From positions 1-43,700 of the forward strand of contig CAYTGO010000023.1 in the NCBI GenBank assembly GCA_964437425.1: a stretch of 43,700 nucleotides of DNA. Reading direction: 5' to 3'. The stretch comes from Scalindua sp964437425 (lineage in GTDB: Bacteria; Planctomycetota; Brocadiia; Brocadiales; Scalinduaceae). Position numbers and translations under genes: made by a program. Under the pieces are notes generated by a model. That model was given only the letters and a program-made list of their open reading frames with translations. It did no database searches and was not told the DNA's origin. Shown piece after piece: positions 1-7,689 of the stretch; position 1 is the stretch's first letter, and every line of letters starts with the position of its first letter.

Positions 1-2
1 AC

Positions 3-1487
3 GTAATCATAATATGCCTCTTTGAGAATACAAAGAAAATACCTTCCGAGTTAAACTCCCTTAATAAATCATCAGGAGGCACCATATCAGGTTTATTGAA
101 AAATGGAGATTTTACCGGAAAGCTAAATGAAACGACAATAATCCCGACTGATAAAAAGATCGTTCCAAAAAGGATCCTGTTGGTCGGATTGGGAAAATCT
201 GCTGATTTTACATTAGATAAAGTCCGACAGGCGGCAGGTACTGCCACCAGGGCTGTTCAAGAAAAGAAATTCAAAAATCCTTCAATGTTATTGTATAGAA
301 TGGAAACTAAAGGAATTTCACTGGAGGATGTCACACGTTCAGTTGCAGAGGGCATCTTATTATCTCTCTATAATTTCACTATGTATAAGACGTTAAAGAA
401 AGAAGATAAATCAGACATTACAAATTACTCTCTGGTTGTCCAGAAAAATGATGTCCTGAAGAGTATTAAATCTGTAATTAAGGAAACAGAAACTGTAGCT
501 GAAGCCGTCTGCTTCACACGTGACATTGTGAATATGGCGGGAAGCGATGCAACACCGACATTCCTTGCAAATAAAGCAAAAGAGATTGCAAAGAAACCCG
601 GAGTTAAGTGCAAAACATTGTCAGTCCCGGAAATGAAGAAACTGGGCATGAACGGTATATTAAACGTATCGAGAGGAAGTTCTGAACCGCCTAAATTTAT
701 CACCCTTGAATATAATACTAAGAAGAAATCCAATGACACAATAGTTCTTGTAGGTAAAGGCGTAACCTTTGATTCCGGAGGAATATCCTTAAAACCCGGA
801 GCAGGTATGGATATGATGAAAGCTGATATGTCTGGTGCTGCCGCTGTCCTGGGTGCTTTTAAAGCCATTTCCAGTCTGAAGCCATCCTCCCACATTGTAG
901 GGTTGGTACCATGTACGGAAAATATGCCCGGTGGCCGTGCCCTGAAACCGGGTGACATTATCAAGTGCATGTCAGGAAAGACCGTGGAGGTTTTAAACAC
1001 TGACGCTGAAGGACGCCTGATACTGGCAGATGCTATCAGTTACGCGAAAAGGTATAAACCGGATGCCGTAATAGACATTGCCACGTTAACAGGTGCATGC
1101 GTTGCAGCACTTGGCACTTTTGCATCTGGTATGCTTGGTAACAACGAAGAGCTTAAAAACCGGATAAAACAATCCGGAGAAAGCTGCCATGAAAGAGTGT
1201 GGGAGTTGCCATTATGGAAAGAATATTATGAATTGATAAAAAGCAACATTGCTGACATTAAAAATACTGGTGGCAAATATGCAGGCACAATTACAGCCGC
1301 GTGTTTCCTAGGTGAGTTTGTAGAAGACTACCCATGGGTACATCTTGACATTGCAGGAACTTTCCTTGTAGAGAAAAACACTCCATACATAAGGAAAGGC
1401 GCTTCCGGAGTTGGCGTACGACTACTAACACATTTGGTGCAGAACTGGAAGAAGATGCCTGATGCAAGTAAAAAGAAAAAGAAGTAA
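3..1487 (+). CDS. pepA: Leucyl aminopeptidase (M17 family), 5' end beyond window
   Basis: Two-metal cytosolic aminopeptidase that removes N-terminal residues from peptides. The catalytic half shows the M17 metal and active-site blocks VGKGVTFDSGGISLKPG (about nt 745-795) and NTDAEGRLILADA (about nt 996-1034), where the Arg is the expected catalytic residue. A TTG at 96 could serve as a start, but the same frame has no stop back to base 3. The upstream translation (VIIICLFENTKK..., then SGGTISGLLKNGDF) reads like the normal M17 N-terminal domain. The gene is therefore most likely cut by the left edge, and the TTG is not its start. It overlaps uvrA by 26 nt, which suggests co-transcription. Family assignment is firm; the partial status is read from the open frame. 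Confidence 0.93.
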   Translation, partial: VIIICLFENTKKIPSELNSLNKSSGGTISGLLKNGDFTGKLNETTIIPTDKKIVPKRILLVGLGKSADFTLDKVRQAAGTATRAVQEKKFKNPSMLLYRMETKGISLEDVTRSVAEGILLSLYNFTMYKTLKKEDKSDITNYSLVVQKNDVLKSIKSVIKETETVAEAVCFTRDIVNMAGSDATPTFLANKAKEIAKKPGVKCKTLSVPEMKKLGMNGILNVSRGSSEPPKFITLEYNTKKKSNDTIVLVGKGVTFDSGGISLKPGAGMDMMKADMSGAAAVLGAFKAISSLKPSSHIVGLVPCTENMPGGRALKPGDIIKCMSGKTVEVLNTDAEGRLILADAISYAKRYKPDAVIDIATLTGACVAALGTFASGMLGNNEELKNRIKQSGESCHERVWELPLWKEYYELIKSNIADIKNTGGKYAGTITAACFLGEFVEDYPWVHLDIAGTFLVEKNTPYIRKGASGVGVRLLTHLVQNWKKMPDASKKKKK

Positions 1488-4299
1488 TTCTATTAAGCCG
1501 GAACCTGCCGATTTCATATCTATAAAAGGTGCAAGACAACATAATCTAAAAAGCGTAAATATAGACATACCTAGAGACCAGCTTGTTGTTATAACCGGTG
1601 TCAGCGGTTCCGGGAAATCCTCCCTGGCCTTTGATACTATTTACGCAGAAGGACAACGACGTTACATAGAAAGCCTCTCCTCATATGCAAGGCAATTCCT
1701 CGATCAGATGCAAAAACCGGATGTTGATATCATAGAAGGCATCCCTCCAACTATCGCAATCGAACAACGCACAAGTCACACGGGTCCACGTTCTACCGTT
1801 GCCACAACTACTGATATCTACGACTACCTGCGCCTTCTCTTTGCAAAAATCGGTACCCCTTATTGTCATAATTGCGGGACATTAATCACAAGACAAACCA
1901 TAGAACAGATTATGCACAGAGTATCCCGGATACCCAAAGGCACAAAGATTATGATTCTGTCACCAATTATTAAAGGCAAAAAAGGTGAGCATAAAGAGAT
2001 TTTTCAGAAAATCAGACGTAAGGGTTTTATACGAGCCAGAGTCGACGGAGACATCATCGATGTAAGCGCCGAAGTCAAACTAAGCAGGTATAATTTGCAT
2101 GATATTGATATCGTCGTAGACCGGATTGTAGTTAAGGATGATATTCAGAAAAGACTCAGTGATTCAATACATACGAGTCTTGAGCTGGGAGAAGGCGTAG
2201 TGATAATAACCCGGGAAAAGAAGGGAAAATGGACAGATATGGTTTTCAGCGAACGCTATTCCTGCCCTGATTGTGGGACAGGCTATGAGGAGCTCGCTCC
2301 CAGAATGTTTTCCTTCAATAGCCCGTACGGCTCGTGCAGAGAGTGTGAAGGGCTGGGCATGACGCTGGAGTTTGATCCGGAATTAATAATTCCAGATGAA
2401 GAATTATGTTTGAGTGAAGATGCAGTCCACGCATGGTCAAAATGGAGTTCAATTACACAGGGGCATTACAATGGTTTGTTAAATGAATTCTCTGAAAAAT
2501 TTGGCATAGACACCAAAGTCCCATTCAAGAAGATCAGTAAAAGGGTTAGAAATATTTTATTACATGGTGAACCTCTCAATCCTAACACAGACGAACGCTT
2601 TGAAGGTATTATTCCGGCATTATGGCAGGTTTATGATAAGACAAACAGTTCGGATGTTATAAAACGTCTCGAAAAATATATGGATTATACTACATGTAAA
2701 GAGTGTAAAGGAGCAAGGCTAAGGCCTGAAGCTTTATCCGTAAAAGTTGATGGTAAGACAATAACTGAGATCACCTCAATGACTGTTGAAAGTGTTTTTG
2801 ATTTCTTTAAATCTCTTAAATTCAAAGGGGAAAAGGAGATCATAGCAAAAGGAATTTTGAAAGAGATTATCACAAGATCAGGCTTTATGCTTGATATAGG
2901 ATTATATTATTTAACGCTGGACAGGAGAAGCGATACACTTTCCGGTGGAGAGGTGCAGAGAATCCAATTGGCCACTCAAGTTGGAACCGGCCTGATCGGT
3001 GCATGCTACGTATTGGATGAACCAACTATCGGATTACATCAGAGAGATAACAAAAAATTAATTGATACATTAAAAAAGCTGAAGGATTCCGGAAATACCG
3101 TAATAGTAGTTGAACATGATGAGGAGACCATCCGTAATGCTGATTATGTAATTGATCTGGGGCCAGGTGCCGGTGAACATGGAGGTGCGGTAGTGGCAAG
3201 TGGCTCTGTCCGGGAGATAACCTCCAATAAAAAAGCATTAACCTCTCAATATCTAAACCATAAGCTTAAGGTGGAAACCCCCGGGGTCAGAAAAACAGCA
3301 GATATGAAAAACTCTATCCTGATAAAAGGTGCAAGAGAAAACAATCTTAAATCAATTGATGTCAGAATACCATTAAAAGTTTTCTGCTGCATAACAGGTG
3401 TTTCCGGTTCGGGCAAGAGTACGCTGATCGATCAAATACTGCACAGAGCTCTGATGAAAGCAATTTATGGAAGCCGTCTCAAGCCGGGTAAACACACCAG
3501 GATTACCGGAATAGAAATGATTGACAAGGTAATCGAGATAGACCAGTCACCGATTGGGCGTACGCCGCGGTCAAATCCTGCAACATACACAGATCTATTC
3601 AGTCACATAAGAAATGTTTTTGCCCAGACAAAGGAGTCAAAGATAAGGGGATACAAATCCGGCCGCTACAGTTTTAACGTCAAAGAAGGCAGGTGTGAAT
3701 TGTGTGAAGGCCAGGGGACGAAGAAGATAGCCATGAACTTCCTTCCGGACACGTTTGTTCTTTGCGAGCAATGCAGGGGCAAAAGATACAATCCGGAAAC
3801 ACTGGAAATACGATATAAGGGGAAAACCATTTCCGACACCCTGGATATGAGTGTTGAGGAAGCTTATGATTTTTTCAGGAATATCCCCCGTATTGAACGT
3901 ATATTGAGAACACTACGTAATGTGGGACTGGGATACATAACGCTCGGACAATCAAGCACGACAATTTCCGGTGGTGAAGCGCAAAGAGTAAAGCTGTCAA
4001 CTGAACTTGCAAAACAGAGCACAGGCAAGACACTCTATATACTTGATGAACCGACAACGGGACTTCACTTTGCGGACATACAGAAACTCCTGAAAATACT
4101 TCACAGGCTTACTGACATGGGGAATACCGTAGTTGTTATTGAGCACAATCTAGATGTTATCAAAACTGCAGACTATATAATCGACATGGGGCCTGAAGGA
4201 GGTGAAAGGGGCGGAGAGGTAATTGCCTCTGGTTCTCCTGAGAAGATAGCTGGTACCAAAGGATCTTATACAGGGAATTATTTAAAAAGTATTTTGTAA
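1462..4299 (+). CDS. uvrA: Excinuclease ABC subunit A (UvrA)
   Basis: Damage-recognition ATPase of nucleotide excision repair; dimeric UvrA loads UvrB on lesions. At 945 aa it has the normal full length and both ABC modules. The first Walker A, GVSGSGKSS, is at about residues 46-54 and the first signature LSGGEVQR near 493. The second Walker A, GVSGSGKST, is near 646 and the second signature ISGGEAQR near 835. Zinc-binding pairs are visible (CPDC...CREC near 268-295 and CELC...CEQC near 746-775). The ATG lies inside the end of the aminopeptidase gene, only 17 codons before the conserved GARQHNL motif, which fits the usual UvrA start. No strong terminator was seen between it and the convergent peptidase gene. 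Confidence 0.98.
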   Translation: MQVKRKRSNSIKPEPADFISIKGARQHNLKSVNIDIPRDQLVVITGVSGSGKSSLAFDTIYAEGQRRYIESLSSYARQFLDQMQKPDVDIIEGIPPTIAIEQRTSHTGPRSTVATTTDIYDYLRLLFAKIGTPYCHNCGTLITRQTIEQIMHRVSRIPKGTKIMILSPIIKGKKGEHKEIFQKIRRKGFIRARVDGDIIDVSAEVKLSRYNLHDIDIVVDRIVVKDDIQKRLSDSIHTSLELGEGVVIITREKKGKWTDMVFSERYSCPDCGTGYEELAPRMFSFNSPYGSCRECEGLGMTLEFDPELIIPDEELCLSEDAVHAWSKWSSITQGHYNGLLNEFSEKFGIDTKVPFKKISKRVRNILLHGEPLNPNTDERFEGIIPALWQVYDKTNSSDVIKRLEKYMDYTTCKECKGARLRPEALSVKVDGKTITEITSMTVESVFDFFKSLKFKGEKEIIAKGILKEIITRSGFMLDIGLYYLTLDRRSDTLSGGEVQRIQLATQVGTGLIGACYVLDEPTIGLHQRDNKKLIDTLKKLKDSGNTVIVVEHDEETIRNADYVIDLGPGAGEHGGAVVASGSVREITSNKKALTSQYLNHKLKVETPGVRKTADMKNSILIKGARENNLKSIDVRIPLKVFCCITGVSGSGKSTLIDQILHRALMKAIYGSRLKPGKHTRITGIEMIDKVIEIDQSPIGRTPRSNPATYTDLFSHIRNVFAQTKESKIRGYKSGRYSFNVKEGRCELCEGQGTKKIAMNFLPDTFVLCEQCRGKRYNPETLEIRYKGKTISDTLDMSVEEAYDFFRNIPRIERILRTLRNVGLGYITLGQSSTTISGGEAQRVKLSTELAKQSTGKTLYILDEPTTGLHFADIQKLLKILHRLTDMGNTVVVIEHNLDVIKTADYIIDMGPEGGERGGEVIASGSPEKIAGTKGSYTGNYLKSIL

Positions 4300-4367
4300 C
4301 ACATAATCAAACCCTATCAATATCCACAGTTGCTACACTTTATTAAGAAACATAAAATTACAATTCC

Positions 4368-5870
4368 TTAATTATAAGTTACCAGAAACCTGCATATAAT
4401 ATCCTGGAGTCGCTTCGCCTTCCATGTGCCTCCTTTGATTTCGTTTACCAATATTGAGAAAGCTATTATTTCCTCGTCTAATGTTTTAACATACCCGGAA
4501 AGCGTTCTCGCTCCGTAAACATATCCTGTCTTAGCCATTACTCTTGATTTATATGGTTCTTTTTTTAAGCGATTTTTAAGCGTACCGTCTGTTCCAGAAA
4601 TTGGAAGTGATTTCACAAAAATACCGGCATTTTCGTGATTGTACATATAGTTCAATAGCGTTGTTATTGTATCGGGCGTCAATTTGTTCTTTTTGGACAA
4701 TCCGGAACCATCATCAATCTGATACTGATCTTCTGGAATTCCCAGCTTTGTGAAAAAATCCTTGATCACGTCCAGTCCTCCGGAAAAGCTTCCTTCATTA
4801 TTAATAATTGCACCAAGGGTCTTTAGTATCTGCTCCGCATAAAATCCCTGGCTATTTTTATTGGCAACGGTAATAGATTGTCTTAAACTTGACGTGGTTG
4901 TAGCTAATATATTCTGTTCTTGAATAGCGTACATATCTGTTTCGTCTATAACCCTCGCCTTCCCCATAACGCGAATATTCTTTCCTTCTAATATTTCTTT
5001 AAAAACAGTAGCCATGTACAGGGGAGGATTATTTATGGTAATCCACTCTTTACTCGACTGGGACTTAGACCAATAGTTGCCTTTAATGCTAATCATATTT
5101 GTAAATGGTTTCCTGTATAATGAAAAAGAGTGCTTTGATTTCGACGTGGTGGTTCTGCATCTATTAATTATCCTAACGTAAGATGTTTCAGGTTCAATTT
5201 TAACCAAAGCAAGACTTCCGGGGTTACTATTGGGCCTCACCATAATATCAACACAATTATCATTAAATGATAGGCCGCTTACCGGTGCGCAATACCATTT
5301 CGAAAGCTGATCTTTTGGCCAGTTACTATGAACAAATTCTCTATCAAATATGCTGTCATCTGCTATGATATCACCATTGACCACTTGTATACCATACTCC
5401 CTGATCTTGTCGGCCCAGTGGGCAGGGACTGCTGTTACATTATCATCAAAGAATCTTCCTGATATATTAGGGTCTCCACTTCCTTTTATAATAATATCAC
5501 CATCCAGCTTGCCATCTTCAGAGATGTCTCCACTATAGTATATTTCGGTTTCGTATTCGAAATCTGCACCAAGATATACCAGTGCGGTTGCTGTCGTAAG
5601 CAACTTCATATTGGAAGCAACTACAAACGGTTTATTAGAATTGCTTTTATATAGGGACTTGTTTCTGCTTACTGAAAATATGCTTATTCCAACGCTCGTA
5701 CCTTTTGGCTTATGTTTCAGCAATATAGCATCAATCTCTACCTTAAGCTTTTCGTTTTCAGATGTGGACCATACGTTTTCTAAATATATGATATAAGAGA
5801 ATACGAGAGCAACTAATAAGAAGTATGGAATTCTATATGCGGTATGTTTCGTGCTTAAAGGGGGTTTCAT
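4368..5870 (-). CDS. dacB: D-alanyl-D-alanine carboxypeptidase/endopeptidase, PBP4 (S13) family
   Basis: Penicillin-binding-protein-type serine peptidase that trims or cuts peptidoglycan peptide cross-links outside the cytoplasmic membrane. The 500-aa product has an N-terminal hydrophobic segment (about 16-30) acting as signal or anchor. It also has the three penicilloyl-serine motifs: SNMK (S86-K89, nucleophile and general base), the DGSGLS-KKN block near 387-395, and KTG at 447-449. Length and spacing match the S13 family (DacB). Its presence is of interest if the host is an anammox planctomycete, since these were long thought to lack peptidoglycan. The gene is monocistronic, convergent with uvrA, and followed upstream by the tmRNA gene on the same strand. 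Confidence 0.93.
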   Translation of the reverse strand: MKPPLSTKHTAYRIPYFLLVALVFSYIIYLENVWSTSENEKLKVEIDAILLKHKPKGTSVGISIFSVSRNKSLYKSNSNKPFVVASNMKLLTTATALVYLGADFEYETEIYYSGDISEDGKLDGDIIIKGSGDPNISGRFFDDNVTAVPAHWADKIREYGIQVVNGDIIADDSIFDREFVHSNWPKDQLSKWYCAPVSGLSFNDNCVDIMVRPNSNPGSLALVKIEPETSYVRIINRCRTTTSKSKHSFSLYRKPFTNMISIKGNYWSKSQSSKEWITINNPPLYMATVFKEILEGKNIRVMGKARVIDETDMYAIQEQNILATTTSSLRQSITVANKNSQGFYAEQILKTLGAIINNEGSFSGGLDVIKDFFTKLGIPEDQYQIDDGSGLSKKNKLTPDTITTLLNYMYNHENAGIFVKSLPISGTDGTLKNRLKKEPYKSRVMAKTGYVYGARTLSGYVKTLDEEIIAFSILVNEIKGGTWKAKRLQDIICRFLVTYN

Positions 5871-6037
5871 CTTAATTATAGCGATCTATGTAGCCGCATT
5901 CTCTAGGTTGAGTAACTTACGTGGAATTTACTTACACCCATAGGAGATAAGAAACGCCAGCCAGGGCGGGCGATGACTATTCATTTACATAGAGAAGTAA
6001 AATCGCTCGATTTGGGTAATACTTAAATAAATGTAAA

Positions 6038-6392
6038 TGGTGGAAGCGGCGGGAATCGAACCCGCGTCCCAAAGTATTTCAGCAAAAGCGTCTACACACA
6101 TAGTCTATCTTTTAATTTCGCCGTTTTGAATGCCGACAGACAGGCCTTCAAAACCGCTATCTCAAAATAAAGTTTCGCCAAACCCCCCTTTGAGCGAAAA
6201 GGTTTAACTATCCTGCTATTTTTCGCCTGGTCAACTCCGCAGGAGAGAATTGAAAAGACGCGGCCGGTTTTACGCAGCCAATGCTAGTTCATTATCAGCA
6301 TTTAAGTTTTTGTCAGGTGTTTTATGAGGCCTCCTGACGACCTCAGAGTGCAACTCTTGCATCCAGTTACTCGGTCGAAACCTTTCGCCCCC
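6038..6392 (-). ncRNA. ssrA: Transfer-messenger RNA (tmRNA), one-piece
   Basis: The 5' end reads GGGGGCG and pairs with CGCUUCC before A-CCA at the 3' end (6038-6040). This gives an alanine-type acceptor stem including the G3-U70 wobble read by AlaRS. The T arm (GGTTCGATTCC core) lies just inside the 3' end and CCA is encoded. A tag frame runs on the minus strand from about 6299 to the TAA at 6270-6272 and ends ...ADNELALAA, with GCU as the likely resume codon; a resume codon further upstream cannot be excluded. The gene lies 20 nt downstream of smpB. Size, both ends and the tag all agree. Confidence 0.95.
6270..6299 (-). other. tmRNA proteolysis-tag reading frame
   Basis: Ten codons inside ssrA encode ADNELALAA followed by TAA. 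The ALAA end is the usual degradation signal for ClpXP-type proteases. The first codon (GCU) is inferred from the usual alanine resume codon; the frame stays open upstream, so the exact resume position is not certain. Confidence 0.75.
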
Positions 6393-6412
6393 TCAAATCT
6401 ACATAAACTCTC

Positions 6413-6854
6413 TTATCTTTTTACAACACGGGCAATTTCACGATCAACTGCCCTCTTCTTCAAAGACTCTCTTTTATCTACCAATCGTTTGCCTCGGCCA
6501 ACTGCCAACTCAATCTTTATTTTTCCTTTCTTCAAATAAATCGAAAGAGGAACCAGAGAGAGTCCCTTTAGCTGTATCTTACTAACTAATTTTTTGATTT
6601 CCTGTTTGTGAAGAAGTAATTTTCTTACGCGTATAGGATCGTGATTCTCCCGATTTCCCTGCTCGTACGGGCTTATGTGCAGATTGTGAAGAAAAACCTC
6701 GTTATTCTTTATCTGAGCATAACTTTCACCGATACTTACATTCTTATTGCGAACTGATTTAACTTCCGTACCTTTTAACGAAATCCCCGCTTCTATCTTT
6801 TCAATAATCTCATAATTGAAACGGGCCTTTTTGTTAGTTGATACAATTTCCATG
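6413..6854 (-). CDS. smpB: SsrA-binding protein SmpB
   Basis: Small basic RNA-binding protein that brings Ala-tmRNA into stalled ribosomes for trans-translation. From the ATG at 6854 the product is 146 aa and starts MEIVSTNKKARFNYEI, matching the family N-terminus. It carries the GTEVKS and PYEQGN...DP-RxRKLLLHK blocks. The basic tail (GRGKRLVDKRESLKKR), which mimics mRNA in the A site, is intact. A TTG 18 nt further upstream would add six residues but has no better ribosome site. It is transcribed into the tmRNA gene 20 nt downstream, so protein and RNA partner probably share a transcript. Confidence 0.97.
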
Positions 6855-6955
6855 TTGACAAACAGATCCAAAGTTTTCTATATTAACAGACATACCATCA
6901 AATTTCAAGGCTTAATAGCCCTATACACGTATTCTACACCGTTTTATCTGTATAA

Positions 6956-7039
6956 GCCGAAGTGGCGGAATTGGCAGACGCGCTAGCTTCAGGAGCTAGT
7001 GTCCGCAAGGATGTCGGGGTTCGAATCCCCGCTTCGGCA
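6956..7039 (+). tRNA. tRNA-Leu (anticodon CAG)
   Basis: An 84-nt class II tRNA. The acceptor stem GCCGAAG pairs with CTTCGGC plus discriminator A at 7039; CCA is not encoded. The D arm (GGCGGAATTGGCAGACGC) is followed by anticodon stem CTAGC/GCTAG with loop TTCAGGA, so the anticodon is CAG. A long variable arm follows, and the T arm contains GGTTCGAATCC. Its last 23 nt recur at 10626-10648. Confidence 0.97.
7017..7039 (+). repeat. Direct repeat copy 1: 3' end of tRNA-Leu (possible att site)
   Basis: This 23-nt segment, from the T arm to the discriminator base, is identical to 10626-10648. One mismatch later, four more bases (ATCT) also match. Tyrosine integrases typically use tRNA 3' ends as attachment sites. 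Confidence 0.7.
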
Positions 7040-7075
7040 AATCTTAAATCCCTTAAATTAAAGAACTTAACTTTT

Positions 7076-7474
7076 TTAATAGGGCAAAAAATCTCTTGCA
7101 GTTGCTTCCGGTTGTGATAACCCTAAAGGTTTTTCGGATGTTCTCAGCGCAGAACAACGGGAATTGTGATAAATCACAGAGCCTTTATTAATAAATACAA
7201 GTCCACCCGTACCCCAACTATCCGCTTCAATCACATGAGGTGTGAAATTCCGATAAATATGGACAGCATCTGCCCCATTATCAAGTAATGCTTTAGCAAC
7301 GTTATTATGTTTTTTCCATGTTGCATAAAACAAGGCAGTTTTGCTATTGTTATTCTCTGTATTTACATCAGCCTCATTGGCAAGTAGTAATTGTACAATA
7401 TCAAGATATCCATTTTTAGATGCATGCATCAAGGCTGTTTGTCCATCTCTATCCTTTTTATTTATGTCGGCCAT
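7076..7474 (-). CDS. Small ankyrin-repeat protein
   Basis: The product has 132 aa from the ATG at 7474. A TTG at 7507 would add 11 residues but lies inside a divergent regulatory region, so the ATG is preferred. The N-terminal half holds about two ankyrin repeats: DGQTALMHASKNGYLDIVQLL then SKTALFYATWKKHNNVAKALL. The C-terminal third (from about HIYRNFTPHV) is not ankyrin-like and holds a single cysteine. No signal peptide is seen, so it is probably a cytoplasmic protein-protein contact module. Its partner cannot be named. It lies between tRNA-Leu and nrdJ, divergent from nrdJ, inside the interval flanked by the repeated tRNA end. Confidence 0.75.
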   Translation of the reverse strand: MADINKKDRDGQTALMHASKNGYLDIVQLLLANEADVNTENNNSKTALFYATWKKHNNVAKALLDNGADAVHIYRNFTPHVIEADSWGTGGLVFINKGSVIYHNSRCSALRTSEKPLGLSQPEATARDFLPY

Positions 7475-7529
7475 ATTTCTTTTAAATAAGCAGTTTTTGA
7501 AAAGCAATACATATTGTCAATTTTTTAGA

Positions 7530-7553
7530 AAATATACAATATATTGTATATTT
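7530..7553. promoter_or_regulatory. 24-bp perfect palindrome, candidate NrdR box upstream of nrdJ
   Basis: The half-site AAATATACAATA is followed by its exact reverse complement. The core ACAATATATTGT resembles the NrdR box that controls ribonucleotide reductase genes. A weaker partner (ACAATCAATATTGT, about 7560-7573) lies about 27 bp away centre to centre. NrdR usually binds paired boxes. The site is about 140 bp before the nrdJ start, in the region shared with the divergent ankyrin gene. That NrdR binds here is inference from sequence. Confidence 0.65.
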
Positions 7554-7689
7554 GACTTGACAATCAATATTGTTTTGTTAAAGTTGCAAAGCACACTTTG
7601 CTACAAGTAAATCCAATTACTAAATTGTTGTTATATTTCCCGTAGTCGAATTATTGGATCAGACAGAACTCTTTTAAACGAGGACTTAC

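Noticed and set aside
7554..7689. B12 riboswitch before the B12-dependent reductase
   Set aside because: The leader is too short and I see no B12-box-like conserved core.
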